A DNA stretch of 64,000 nt from Copromyces sp. CBS 386.78. Its lineage: Eukaryota; Ascomycota; Sordariomycetes; Sordariales; Sordariaceae. The position numbers and the translations under genes were made by a program. The notes below the pieces were generated by a model that saw nothing but the letters and a program-made list of their open reading frames with translations, was not told where the DNA came from and ran no database searches. The DNA is taken from positions 1-64,000 of the forward strand of contig MU839221.1 of NCBI GenBank assembly GCA_030685235.1, read 5' to 3'. Shown here piece by piece: positions 45,590 through 58,000 of the stretch; positions within the stretch are counted from its first letter, which is position 1; every line of letters starts with the position of its first letter.

Positions 45590-46381
45590 ATGGCGTCAAC
45601 AGAAAAGATCACGGTCTACAACGTAGCCGGTAAGCACATACACCTGTCCACCTCAAGATATATCCATGCACATGCACTGACACTGTTCTCTCCCCTACCA
45701 ACAGACCTACGAGCAACAACCGACGACGCCCTCCTCAACTACCTCAACTCTCTCGGCCTGATCCAATCCCACACCCTCCTCGACACCCGTCTCGCCCTGG
45801 GCTTCTCGGCCTTCCTGCTCTCAGCCGCCTGTTTCGCCTGGGACTACAAGTTCGGCTTCGAGTCCACCAAGCAATACACCCTTGTCGCCGTTGCTCTCTA
45901 CACTTTACTAAATGGGGCTTTAACGTACTGGATCATGTTCGTCGAGCGGGGAACCATCTACGCGGGCTCTACAAAGGATGGCAAGACCAAGATCCGCGTG
46001 ATCAGCGATAGCAAGAAGCCGAAGACCAAGGGGGAGGCTCCGGTGTATAAGTTGAGGATCGATGTGGAGGATGTGAAGACGAAGAAGACGCAGAAGATCG
46101 AGCTGGAGAGGAAGTTCAGCGAGTGGTTCGATGCTAGTGGACGATTTGTGGCTGCGCCGTTCCAGACTGTGTTGGCGCAGGGCGTCCCGTTGGTGGGGAA
46201 ACTGGATCCTAAGAGGGCTGTCGCTGCTGCTCCGGCGTCTGGGGGTCAGGGCTTGACGAAGGAGCAGTTTGCGGAAACACCTGGTTATACGGCGGAGATT
46301 CTGGATGCTATTGCTAGTGGGTTGGGCGAGAGCTCAACGACGGCGACAGATCAGGGTGCTGGGAAGAAGAGGAGGAAATAG
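45590..46381 (+). CDS. spc2: Signal peptidase complex subunit 2 (SPC2/SPCS2)
   Basis: Exons 45590-45629 and 45705-46381 (75-bp intron, GTAAGC...ACAG), 238 aa. Begins MASTEKITVYNVAD|LRATTDDALLNYL. Two adjacent membrane segments, LALGFSAFLLSAACFAWDY and LVAVALYTLLNGALTYWIMF, form the hairpin typical of SPC25-family proteins; the Lys-rich cytosolic C-terminal domain follows (YKLRIDVEDVKTKKTQKIEL, FSEWFDASGRFV). It is a non-catalytic subunit of the ER signal peptidase that contacts the translocon. The tail GKKRRK is highly basic. An upstream in-frame extension from 45257 lacks family similarity and is taken as 5' leader. Confidence 0.92.
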   Translation: MASTEKITVYNVAGKHIHLSTSRYIHAHALTLFSPLPTDLRATTDDALLNYLNSLGLIQSHTLLDTRLALGFSAFLLSAACFAWDYKFGFESTKQYTLVAVALYTLLNGALTYWIMFVERGTIYAGSTKDGKTKIRVISDSKKPKTKGEAPVYKLRIDVEDVKTKKTQKIELERKFSEWFDASGRFVAAPFQTVLAQGVPLVGKLDPKRAVAAAPASGGQGLTKEQFAETPGYTAEILDAIASGLGESSTTATDQGAGKKRRK

Positions 46382-46883
46382 ATATACCGTCGCTTCGAGC
46401 CGTACCGTTTAAGGCGGCATGTGGATGTTTCTAGGCAGAAACGGGAATGGGTGGTTGATGGATTTGGGTCGGGTTAGTTACGTCTTTGTTATAATGGGTT
46501 GCATCGTCAGCGAAAAAGTATGATAGGATGGGTAGCTCTACTTGACAGCGTCTGTGTTTCATGTCTTTGGTCACGGTGTGTTTCCAAGAAATGGGCAGGA
46601 TGAAGACCGCACTGGATATTGAGAAGAACCCAAATTACCATACCTCGTTTTGAGCATCCATATATCGTCACTCTTGTCACTTGGGGAGAACATCAGCGCA
46701 TTATTCAAAACGAAACGACATATGTTACCCAATATGCATGCCATGACGGCCCATATATCTATGTCTGAATGCATGACCCTTTCGAAAATCACTCGCCATC
46801 TCCTTGGTAGTCAAACCAATTCACATATCACATTCCATCGCACATGATCCCATCTCCCGTCTGTCTGGCCTCTCTTCTTCTAC
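46382..46883. other. Convergent intergenic region, SPC2 / MMS19
   Basis: About 500 bp between two stop codons on opposite strands; only short non-descript frames. Confidence 0.5.
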
Positions 46884-49800
46884 TTATGCAGAGACCTTAG
46901 CCCAATTCTCCCTAGCAAGCAACGCCACTTTCCTCGCCTCTCTGCTCTTGTCCCCACTAGCCATCGCCAGCATCCTCTGCATCGGCAGCGCATACGGCAA
47001 CAGATGTCTCTCCTCGAACTTCTTCGGGATCGCTCCCAGCAACTGCAGTGTCAGCTTCCTCGCAGCCGCCAGATTTCTCGCCAACACTTTATTGGTATTC
47101 TTAGCCGCCTCCTCGTACGTCTTCATACCCGCCGTGATAATCGCCTTCAAGTGTTCCTTGAGCGCCTCCGGCTCGTGAGACAAGATCTCGACAAGGACTT
47201 CCAAGGAAGTGGCTACTTGGGGTTGGGTGATATCCCCTCCACTGGAGGCGGAGGAGTTGTTATTGAGGGCGGTGATGAGCAAACGGACAAGGGCGGGAAG
47301 GTCTTCTTGGTAGACTTCGAACGGACAGTTGGAGACGAGCGAGAGGATGGCGGTTGTGTAACGGCCGGCGGCAAAAGCGGTGTCTTCGTCGCCTGTGGGC
47401 AAGGCCAGGTCGTAGAGGGGTTTAGCGAAGTGCGTGTAGGCCCACTGCTTGTAGAAGCGCTTGACGACTGCGTGGTTTTCAGAGGTCAAGAGCTCGTTGG
47501 TCTTGACGAGACCGCCGATTGTGCGGGCGACGATGGCGCCGTTGGGGCCTGGGGAGGCGATGGCCTCGTGAAGGATGGGGACGAGGGAAAGGACGTTCTT
47601 GTCCTGTCGGGCACAGGCGCCGGCGAGGGTGTGCATGGTTACAGTGTTGTAGACTTCGAAGATGGCAGGGTCGGTGTCGTCGGTGTCGGTGGCTGTCTTG
47701 AGCTGCTCACCCCAGAAGGAGAGGACGCGCTTCATGGTCTCGGACTCAGGGTCGAAGGTAGATTGGCCGCCCTTGTACTTGTTGGCTAGGACGGCGCAGA
47801 TGGTGCCGCGGATCTCGCCGACTGCCAGCAGGACGGTGGCCATTCGCGAAGTGTCGCACATGAAGGTCTCGGCGATACCCAGTGGTGCGTACTGGATGGG
47901 ATGTTAGTGCAAGGCTCACAGGAGGGGGCTGGTTCCATAATACATACCAGTTCGGCCATGGCTGCCGGGCGAAGCCCTTGAAGGATTCCGAGGATCAGCA
48001 ACTTCCTGAAAGGCGCAACCGAGCTCGGCCCAGATGATGATAGGTCTTCGGAAAAGAAAAAGTTGAAGGCATTTTGGGCCAGGTTGCAGGACTTTTGTAA
48101 GTTCTCGTCGATACTCCGAACCACAAGTGCTGCCAGGTTGGCCGCTTGGGCAAAAACTCGCTCAGTCCAAGGAGCTTGCTTTCCGTAAGCAGCCTCTCTG
48201 TAAAGATGCCTGACAATGAACAAGCTGATCCTGAGAAACTCGCGGTAAACCTCGGGGTCATCCTCTTTGATCACCACTTCGGACGAGCCGTCCTCTCCTT
48301 GCAGCTGGTGCAGCCAGTTCTTCGGTAGACCTTGGAACTCCTCGAGCCAGTTCCTGTCACTGCCTGAATACGCTTCCAATACCTTGGGTTCGAACTTCTC
48401 GAAACAAGCGTCACGGAAGTGAAGCATGGCTCCATGTAGCGCAGAAACAACATACGAGTTCGCCAGTGACTCCTTTTCCGAGGTGGGGAGTGGAGACAGA
48501 GGGAAGAGATCTTGCATGGATGCTGCAAGCTTGATGAAGTGCTGAAGGGGCTTAAAGACCTTGGGAGGTTCGTCATCGAGAGCAATATTGAGGGGGATAC
48601 GTGAGCAACCAATAAAGGCAAGTCGAGACAGGATGTCTTGGAGAGCATTCAGTGTGTACTTGGACGGGCTCGTCCAGTCGCGCTTCTCGATCTCGACCTT
48701 CGCTCTGTCGACGAGCTCCGCATAGCCATCCGTGTAAGTTGCAACAACCGACTGCAAAGCCAGCACCGCTTCATCTTCTACCGCAGCGTCGGATGAGTTA
48801 TCGTTTTGGCTAAGCGCCAAGCCCTTGGTTAACGTATGTGTCAACAAAGAGCAGACCTCGGAGCAGACTGAACGAGAAGCCAGCAAGGAGATTTGCCCGT
48901 CGGGTCGAAGAGTCTGCTGAGTTGCGAGCAGAGCGAGACCTTGAACGACCTGCTTAAGAACCTCTGATGTAGTCTCTTCCGACTTAGAAGTCCATGTTGG
49001 TAGGTAAACATCGTGATAGAGAGCTACCAGATGATCCTTAGACTCTGTCTTAAAAAGTTCCTCGTCCTCGGAATGCCCTTGTTTCCTGTTCTTGAAGAGA
49101 TCCGCTCGAGACTTCAGAGTCGAGTTCAGAAGGAGAAGCAGGTCCTTGGTGTGAGATGGAGATTTGGGTTGACGGAGGTTTTTCCTGATGATGTCAACGA
49201 AAGCCGCACTCTCAAGGGTGAATGCGCGGATATTGGTAGTGATGACAGTCATCAAAAGCAGGCCAGCCTGCTTTGTATATGTCGGGTTCGCCAAGTCATC
49301 GCGGCAGTCGTCCACCACGATATCAATGTAGTTCTTGAGCAAGGACACACTGAACTTTTGGGTTTTTGTACCGTCAAGCCTATTAGCAATTGCTCGCAAT
49401 ACCTCGAGGGTAGCATCGATTGTGTCCTTGACCTCCCCGTTTCGTACTTCGTACTTGAGAGAGTTCCAGATCTTGCTGACGTGCGGGACAACGCTGGCTT
49501 GTGGGTTGTCGTACTGTTCGACACAGGCCTTGACGGTTTTGAGAATGTCGAGTTTTACCGAGACCGTAATTGCATCACCCTGGTCGAGCTTTCCAATAAG
49601 GAATGGGAATGCAAGCTTGGCTACTTTGTAGTGAGATGCAAAGCACGCCCTTACGGCGTTCTTGAGGTCATCCGCAGTGATGCCGATCGGGGTAGCCGAG
49701 CTCCTCAGTGTGATGGGGAAGTAAGCTGAGAAAGCCTTGAAGATCTCCTCGGTTACTTGGTCGGATGTCGAATACTCGGTAAGGAAGATGGGAAGCAGTT

Positions 49801-50497
49801 TGAACCATAGCATGAGATTCCTGGGGTCCCTCTCGTTCTGGCATAGCTGAATGATATCGACGATGAAACCGCTAGATGTGCCGTACTTGTCTTGCAGTTC
49901 ATTGGTCACTGACTGGTCCTGGATAAGACTGAGGAATAGCTCGTAGATTTCAAGCCTGGTGGCTGCCGTCTGTAGCTTGAAATCCTCCTTGAGTTTGCAG
50001 ACGTCCTCGATCATCTTGACACCGACTGCCGGCTTGAATCCCTTCATGGCGTCGAGTTGGCGCAGTGCCTTGGCCGAGGCAGTGATGCCAGCCTTGTGGT
50101 CGTAGGAGAACATGGCGCCAAAGAAACCAACGAGCCGGATGACTTGTTCAGGTCGTAGTAGACTCTTATCCAAAGCTTCGAGAGTATCGGCGAGGAATCC
50201 CAGGGCTTTGGCCCGTGCTATTATGTCACCGCTGCCGCTGTCGTCATCGTCGTCGTCTGAGTTATCATGGTCTTGTTTGGTGATGGTTATCCATGGCTGG
50301 ATGGAGGCAGCCCAACTTCCCACAGACGCACTGCTGGCCCTTGTGTTCTCGATTTCTAGCCATAAAAGGTCAACATGTTGCCTGCTGAGGTGAGGGTCCC
50401 ATAACCTACCTTTTGCCGCCTTTTTGGCAATCTCACTCTGAGCAGTCTCGTCGTCTGAGAGCACGTATTGAAGGGCCCAGTCCTTGAAATTCGACAT
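46884..50497 (-). CDS. mms19: MMS19, cytosolic iron-sulfur targeting and DNA repair protein
   Basis: Three exons: 50410-50497, 47948-50355 and 46884-47891; 1,167 aa, slightly longer than the human protein. The first intron (54 bp) joins AAK to EIENT; the second (56 bp) joins MAEL to YAPLGIAETF. HEAT-repeat protein throughout. MMS19-type blocks include ERDPRNLMLWFKLLPIFLTE, AFSAYFPITLRSSATPIGIT, ACFASHYKVAKLAFPFLI and the C-terminal SGDKSREARKVALLARENW. It belongs to the CIA targeting complex, delivering Fe-S clusters to polymerases, helicases such as XPD, and primase. An acidic Asp run (SDDDDDDSGSGD) lies near residue 65. Parts in other frames are shadows. Confidence 0.92.
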
Positions 50498-51858
50498 GGT
50501 GAAAGATTGAGATGGTGGTGATGGTATTTGACGTTATTTGTTGTCACAAGCAAGATTGGAGAACTAGCAAGGTGGATTCGGCAGAGTGGAAAGCAGAGCT
50601 GCGAGAAAATGAACGACGAGAACCTTGAAGATTCCAGATGATGTGCACCCAACTCAATGGATTGCCGTCGGTGTAGTCTAGTTAAGGGGTGATGGAAGCT
50701 TGGGCCAACTCCTCCCTATCCAAACACAAGGTTTATGGGTATGGGTATGGATGGATCAGGATGTTGGACGGGATTGTTGATGGAGTTGTTTCTAAACTTG
50801 TCACCCGGTCGACCAACGTAGCGAATAGAGGCTAGTCTTGGTCTGCAAGCGACAGGATAGTCGGCACAGACGGTGACGGTGACGGTGAATAACAACACTG
50901 ACAGGTGAAAGGAAAGGGTGGATTGAGAAGATGCTAGGTTGTGATGCCATCAGTGAGTGGCCGATGCCCCCTGGCCAAGACCCGAACTGTGGGATGGCCG
51001 GGGCAACATCACCACGCCGCCGTTATCGCCCTGGATTTCCCGCCGACAAGTGGCAGAAAATGGTGTTATCGCGGGCGGTGAGGCTGAAAGCTCTGGCGTT
51101 TTGCGGGATCTTGATCGTGTCTGGGTACCTAGGTTGAGGTTGACGCTAAACTGGTTTCGGCAAGAGGGGCTGCGGCATGGATTGTGTCAGTCATTGAAAT
51201 TTTTGAAGTTTGGTTGGGATATCGGAGGAGACCTGTGACTCTTATGAATGCCCTGTAAAAGACCTGGAATTACGGGCCTCGCTCTCTGTGCTTCCAGTTG
51301 CAATGTCGTCGCAGATACCCACGCGAGAATCCACTCGGGTCGCGCTGAAACGACGTGGATTCCATGTACAAAGACGGCGCGAGGTCCCCCTGTAGTACAA
51401 GAGGAACTCAGTCGGCCACGCAAGATCGTGGCCCTCATCCCATACTTTTACACTTTCAATCCATACTGATATATCCTACTGTCGCCTTGTTCTTGATCAC
51501 ATTTTGGTTGGAAAACACCAATTGACCCGTCAAAGGTTCATCTGAAGCGTGTAGGTGCCTCATCTCAACCTGATAGTAGGGGAACCGCGGGGTACCTCAC
51601 ATTCACTTCCATTATTTACTTTGACTTGCCCAAGGCTCAGACCCGACTGTCCACCCTCTGCTTGGACCTTTTTCAGTCGAGCTCTTAGAATACACGGTTG
51701 TGGCCATCTGGGATGAACCTCAAGAAATGCGCCTGATTAGAACTTCGGCTAACTTGTTTGTGCGACTTTGTCCCAGACAGCTTTCTACGAAGACCATTCC
51801 CAGACCACCGCCACCGGTTTTCCAAACTCACCAAACCACCAAATCTCACATCGACATC
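50498..51858. promoter_or_regulatory. Divergent intergenic region, MMS19 / MTD1
   Basis: About 1.36 kb. Two open frames of under 100 codons each at 50,930-51,470 have no recognised features. The last 130 bases (51727-51858) form an open frame continuous with MTD1; see the MTD1 entry. Confidence 0.5.
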
Positions 51859-53066
51859 ATGGAGGCCCAACAAGTACCCAAGACCTGCAAGGTCATCCTC
51901 TCCGATACCATCGCCAAGAAGCTGCTCTCCGAGGTCCGCGAGACTCTTGCTAAGATCCAGGGTCCCGGTGCCTCCAAGCCTACTTTGGCTGCTTTCCTGG
52001 CTACCGACGACCCGTCCGCTCTGCAGTATGCCGAATGGTCCAAGAAGACGTGTGAAGAGAAGTGAGTATCTCGCAATCGCTCGATGGGTCGGTCTGGACT
52101 TTTGCCCCAGCACCAGGGTCTAATACACTACCCCAGTGGCTTCAACTTCGATCTCCGCAAGGTCGACAAGGAAGACCTCGAGGAGGGCATCATCGCCGCC
52201 AACAACGACGACCAGGTCGACGGCATTCTCGTCTACTACCCCATCTGGGTCGGCAACCACAGCCAAGACAAATACATCAAGGAGACCGTCGCCCTTTCCA
52301 AGGACGTCGAGGGTCTCTGCCACACCCACCTCTTCAACATGTACCACAACGTCCGCTTCCTCGACCCTCCCGCCAACCTGAAGAAGTCCATCCTCCCCTG
52401 CACCCCGCTCGCCATCGTCAAGACCCTCGAGTACCTGCAGATCTACAACCCCATCCTGGCCTACGGCAACCGCCTGTTCGGCAAGACCATCACCGTCATC
52501 AACCGTAGCGAGGTGAACGGCCGCCCTCTCGCTGCTCTGCTCGCCAACGACGGCGCCACCGTCTACTCGGTCGACGTCACCGGCGTCCAGGTCTTCACCC
52601 GCGGCGAGGGCATCCGCCAGCTGCGCCACCAGGTCCACGACAAGGAGGGCTGGGAGCTCAAGGACGTCTTGCCGCTCAGCGACGTCGTTATTGGCGGTGT
52701 CCCGACCGAGAAGTTCAAGGTGCCCACCGAGCTGCTCCGTGACGGTGCCGTGTGCATCAACTTCTCCAGCTTCAGGAACTTTGACGGTCCCGCGGTTAAG
52801 GAGAAGGCTAGCATTTATGTCCCCAGCATTGGCAAGGTTACCATTGCTGTGCTTTTGCGCAACCTTGTGGTGAGTACTTCCTTCTCCTCCCTTTCCCATT
52901 GTCCCACTATCAAGTTACACCCAACTATTTATCCGTTGGTAAGACTCGCTAACAATTCCTTCCTCTTCAACAGCGTTTGATCGCCAACCGTCCCCGTCCC
53001 GAAGGATCTGCGCCCGAGGACCCCAAAGATGCCAAGGCGCGTAGCGAGACCTTCATCGAGGGTTAA
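51859..53066 (+). CDS. mtd1: NAD-dependent methylenetetrahydrofolate dehydrogenase (MTD1)
   Basis: Exons 51859-52061, 52137-52869 and 52974-53066, 342 aa. Oxidises 5,10-methylene-THF to methenyl-THF with NAD, feeding one-carbon units to purine synthesis in the cytosol. Blocks typical of the monofunctional fungal enzyme: DQVDGILVYYPIWVGNHSQD, VEGLCHTHLFNMYHNVRFLD, ILPCTPLAIVKTLEYL, GKTITVINRSEVNGRPLAALL (cofactor loop) and SDVVIGGVPTEKFKVP. Introns are 75 and 104 bp with canonical sites; the second has GCTAAC. ATG at 51859 (ACATCATGG) matches the usual start. An in-frame ATG at 51727 would add 44 residues beginning MRLIRTSANLFVRLCPRQLS, resembling a mitochondrial presequence. Confidence 0.94.
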
Positions 53067-54280
53067 TCGGAACAGAACACATCCTTCATATTCCCGCTAC
53101 AGATTTGCATATCCGTCTCTTCTACAGTTTCCTTTTATTTTCTTTCTCGAGTTCTGGGAGGGTTGGTTGTTTGCAGGGTAGGAAAAATAACGGATGGTTT
53201 AGGGTTGGGTAGGAAGGGAGCAAAGGGTTGGTTGATTGCACTGAAATGGTTGTCGAAAAGTACATAGAAGAAACAACTACATACACGAAAAAGGGGGCTT
53301 TGTTTACAATTTCGAGCTTCAAGGTTTATCTAGAGATCTGGAGACAAAAAAAAAGGGTCTTTAACACGACGCTTCAACACATCTCATGTCAGAATAATCT
53401 CGACAAAATCAAGGACCAAGTGAATGCCCACCTCGACCAGCATGCCAATTCAACCTGCCAACTTACAATCCTCTCGTCTACTTCTTCCCTCATCATGGAG
53501 ATGCAACTGTGACTCACTTACACAAAAACCATCGAGTCACTAACACCGGGACTAAAACAGGCTAGCCGGTGGGGCGGATGTAAGTCTCGGTAGTGTACAT
53601 CTCAGCTCCTCCGTCTCGCTCCGTCCGCTTGGCTCCTGCACCTGGTAAATCCCCGTAGCGAATTCCGGCCCGGTTATCGGATCTCATCAACGAACATTAC
53701 CCGTATAGTACCGGTACCTGGGATCGTCCTTGATATCCGAGCAAACCATGCTCAGATTTGACTAGATACTGACTCATCATACCGAGACAGCAAAACGCAA
53801 TGCATACCACGCTATCCATAGCCAAAGAGGTATATCATTACTTGTACGAGCTACCAATAAAGAGCATGCCTGGTACATTTGCTCTAGGTATCAGTAGTAG
53901 ACGGAAGTACCCAAACTTCCACATGTCATGTCCCAAAACCTGACTCGATCCGATTGAAGAATAAAAGACCAAACAAAATACAATAGGACACACCTATGTA
54001 GTACTTAGACCTGACCGTACTCGTGTCCATCTATGCATCGCTATGAGAATAAAGCCATGAATCATCCCAGACAGAGACGCAAATTCTAGAAAAAGAGGGG
54101 AATGCTGACAACGAAGAGAGTCATGGCATGAGAGTTGAGGAGGTTGATGAAGGAAGAAAAACTGTTCTGGACATAAATAAACCCCCGCTGCCAGAACCCG
54201 CCGTGATCCCCCGTCCTACCTGCCCATCCGCTTGCTAAAAAAAAAGTGTGATGATTCGCTTCCATACACCCACCCATTCA
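53067..54280. other. Convergent intergenic region, MTD1 / MED12 side
   Basis: About 1.2 kb with no recognised gene. A small frame at 53228-53512 on the plus strand and one at 54086-54277 on the minus strand look random. AT-rich near 53,930-54,080. Confidence 0.5.
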
Positions 54281-54574
54281 TCATGATCCCAGGTTCCGAA
54301 TTATCGTCTGGATATAAGCAAAGTCCTCCCGCTTCGGTATGTTTAATCCCGGCATTTCCCAACATCTATGATGAATCATCTCCTCGGACAAACACACTAC
54401 ACATATGAAATCGTAATTTTCGTCCCATTCTTCCTCTTCTTCCTCGCTGTCTTCTTCTTCCTCGCTCTCTTCTTCATCCTCCACATACTCATCATCTTCT
54501 TCTTCCTCCTCCACCATTTCCTCCTCCCGTTCTTCTTCCACCCATTGCCTTCGAACCGGCACCGACCCATCCAT
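54281..54574 (-). CDS. Possible small acidic protein, 97 aa
   Basis: An open frame downstream of MED12 on the same strand, starting at ATG 54574. Residues about 12-60 are almost all Glu/Asp, encoded by a TTC/TCC-type microsatellite in reverse. The last 45 residues (WDENYDFICVVCLSEEMIHH...) look more protein-like and contain a C-x2-C followed by HH-x-C, a possible metal site. No family recognised. It may equally be MED12 3' UTR with a repeat, or a terminal exon of another transcript. Low certainty. Confidence 0.28.
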   Translation of the reverse strand: MDGSVPVRRQWVEEEREEEMVEEEEEDDEYVEDEEESEEEEDSEEEEEEWDENYDFICVVCLSEEMIHHRCWEMPGLNIPKREDFAYIQTIIRNLGS

Positions 54575-54655
54575 ATTCTCACACCCCAGCCTCAATCCTT
54601 CAAACCGCGGCCCAGCTCCCTAAGTCAGCTGCTCGATACGGCAACGCAAGCAGCA

Positions 54656-55026
54656 CTACTGTATCTTGCGACTTTCGAACAGCATCAGATTGACCGCCGT
54701 GTCGTTCTCCCCGACCTGGCTGGTCGGCTCGCTTAGCATCTCCCACTGCCGGAAGTTGAAGGGCGTCAGTCGCTCTTGGGGCCCGCCCATCGTCGGCACC
54801 CAAGAGTAGCCTCCCCAGGGGTTGGCTACCATCACCATCGCTGGTCGCGCGGGGTTCATGGGAGACGGGGTGGGCGGGTTGCTGTTGTTGCCGAGGTTGA
54901 GGTGTGTGAGGTTGGTATTGATGCTGATGGCTGGTGAGGGCATGGGGCCTGTGCCTCCTTGTTGCTGCTGCTGTTGCTGTTGTTGTTGTTGTTGTTGTTG
55001 TTGTTGGTGTAACTGGAGATACTGCT

Positions 55027-55061
<35 letters not shown>

Positions 55062-58000
55062 TGTAATTGTTGCTGTTGCTGTTGCTGTTGCTGCTGTTGG
55101 GCGGCATGCCATCCTTGTACTTGAGCCTGTTGCGTATGACCAGGGAGGTTGAAGTAACTTCCACCATTACCACCACCACTACCACCAGCATTCTGGGGCC
55201 CAGTTGCCTGTTGCCCGGGAGTAACACCTGGCGTGTGTGTTGGGGTGGTACCAGGGGCTGGCGATCCAGTGCCAGTGTTTGCGCCCATGGCCATCAGCGT
55301 CGGCCTTTCTTTATGACAAAGCATCAGGTTTGCATGTGGGTTGTCCTGATAGCTGAAGATGTATCTGAGCTTCACATCCGAGGGAGACTTGAGAGCTTGG
55401 ATACACTGCAACCGCGCTTCCTCTGCGAGGTTGTCGACCAACACGCAAGCTAGATCGAAGATGCGCCCACCCAGTTGACGAGTGTCAAAGTCGGGCCCGT
55501 GGATCAGGTCGAGTTCCCTGATAAGACCAGCGCACACGATGAGAGCTCTGCCACGCACTTCGTTTCCAGCTTTGCTGGTGTCAAAGGTCTGGGCGTGGAG
55601 GGTGAGAAAGTTGAGAAAGAGAGGAAGCCAGTGGTTGAGAATGTCGCTTTTGAGGTCGGCATGATTGTCACCGCTGGCGGCGGCGGCACTGACACCTTGT
55701 CCTCCCCATCCTCCTAGACCACCTGCTTGGTTAGGAAGTGGTGTCAGAGTTTGTAGCAGCTCCAAGATGTCCATGAACCTTTCCACCATGGCCGGAACCA
55801 GTTGGTGCTGACGAAGCCCAATTGGACCGCTTCCGCGTATAATAGTATCCATAATGGCGAGAAAATTCTCGGCTTTTTGTAGACGCATCTGGAGCGTCGA
55901 CCTGTCCAACGTCATTGAGGGGGGGTTTCTTGATGACGGGAGAAGGTTCAGAAACCGAGCCTGGGCCTGGTTCTTGAGATGGTGTGTTAGGTCCTGGGAG
56001 AGAGAAGGGAGCATTCCGATCCATGAGACGCGCTGTGCGTCCATCGACTTCTCCATGGCGTTCATAAATAGCTCTACGTTCGATGGAACTCGTTCGCCCG
56101 AATCTGCCGCGTTTTGCTGCTGGTCATTGGACGACAGACTCAAGAGTAGCTTAACATGACAGAAGGGGAGAGTGAACTCGTTAGTGAGGTTGAGAACTTG
56201 CTCGAACGTCACGCGTGTGCCCTCGCCAGCGGCAGTAACAAGCAGCTTGGTAGTCATGCGATCAATCCAGCCGGCAACTTGGGCGTCAGGTCCTCGAATC
56301 TGCAGTGCCTTAGCAACTCCTACAGGGTCCTTCAACACAAGGAGCTTTAAAAGCTCGAGAAGACGGTCCTGGTTAGCTTCCTTATCTAAGGGCAGGTCTT
56401 CCAGATCGTCCTGAGCACGAGCATAAGTATACTCCGCCAGAGCGAGTTGGATCAAGCAGAGAAGTTCTCGCGGACTTTCCTTCTTGGCCTGTTCTTGAAG
56501 TATTTCAAAACGGTAGCGCTCCTCTGGCGTTAGTAGACTTTCGGACGAGACTGGCGCCATGAATAGTTGAAGCACTTCTTGCATGTACCTGGTCCGAAAG
56601 GTCGTCTGAACAATCTGAGATGTGGCGACACCTGGTTGCGGGTGTCGTTGATTGCCGGTCCCGGGAGCGTTTGTGGCCTCGGAACCTGTTGCCAGAATTG
56701 CAGGCATTCCCAAACAGCCTATAGAGACCAGGAGGGGGTATAGGTGCAGGATTGTTGCTCGTCTGCTGAGCCCCCGTACGTACAGAAGCCATCTTGCCAT
56801 GAGCTCATCTAAGTGTTGTGGATCGAACATTCGCAGACGCTTCAAGAGAATACCGTAAACCCTCTGCTGTTCATCTCCCTTGGCCCAGTACGCCTGTAAT
56901 CGCTGAATCACCGCACTGAAAAGCCGATCCATCGTGTTTCGATCAAGACTAGTACCGTTAGCCAGAAGCTTCTCTACCTCCTCATGGAGATCGCCATCGT
57001 TATCTTGAAGGCGCGACAGCATATTGTCACTAACAGGTGAGCAGGCGTCTACAGGATTGTGCCGGTCGCTCAGAGCCAAGTCGGACTTCAACTGCGTAGC
57101 GACTTCGTCCATCCCAGGCACCCGTGATGCCAGGTAAGCGAGCGACGCAAGTAACGGCCGCGCTCCTATCCCCTGCTCTCGCACAACCTCTCTGAGCCTG
57201 CTATGAAGGATGCTGAACAGGTTTTTGAGACAGCCGAGAGCAGCAAAGACATACGGATGCCGAGTAATAGTATCCGCAATTGAGGCGAGCACTTCAGGAT
57301 TAGAGGCTTTTGTCAACATTTTGAGGACATTAGCAAATACTGAAAATTCCTGGGTGGCCTCAAATACCCTCCTTATCAAGTTGAAAAGTTGGGTAGAGAG
57401 CTCGTGCTGACCGAAAGCGCTGAGATTGCTGTGTTCGAGTTCTCCTCCAGTGATCGTGTTCCGTAGCCAAGATGCTATCTCCGCCTTGCGCGCTCGACTG
57501 GCGTCTTTGATGCGTCGGGCTATTTTCTTGACGGGAAAGGGCCTCCCCATTGACACGGCATCAGTAACCCCCACAGGCAGGCCCAGTGCATGCCGGAGGT
57601 GTCTGATGGCCATATCTGCATCCTGTGCGTCGTCTGCGAAGCAAAAGCCTGCCCGGCGAAGCAACGCATCTCTAGATCGTTTCTGTGAACTGCTTAGAAT
57701 ATGCGGTGGAAGCTCTGCAAGCAGTCGAGAAAATGGGGGACCGTCCCGCATGACCAGTTGCGGTTCGGTCAGCCCACCACGTGCGATCAGCCACTGAATG
57801 TACTGAGATACCAGGAAAATCCCCGAGCGAACTAGCTCAGACACGAGGTGGTAGAGCGCCTCTTTGCGCTCTTTTTCCTCAAGGGCCTCTCCTTCCATGA
57901 AGCCCAGCACGGCGGAAGTGACGTCCAACCCCAGCGTACTCCAATGCATCAATATCCGGTGGGCAACATAAACTTTTGCGAGCCCCGGCCTGTATGCTGT

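Noticed and set aside
47004..47789. 261-codon plus-strand frame
   Set aside because: Antisense shadow of MMS19, Gly/Val/Asp-rich as expected from reverse reading of GC-biased codons.
52120..52899. 259-codon minus-strand frame
   Set aside because: Antisense shadow of MTD1 exon 2.
54822..55124. Poly-Cys frame on the plus strand
   Set aside because: Reverse reading of the MED12 CAG/CAA tract.
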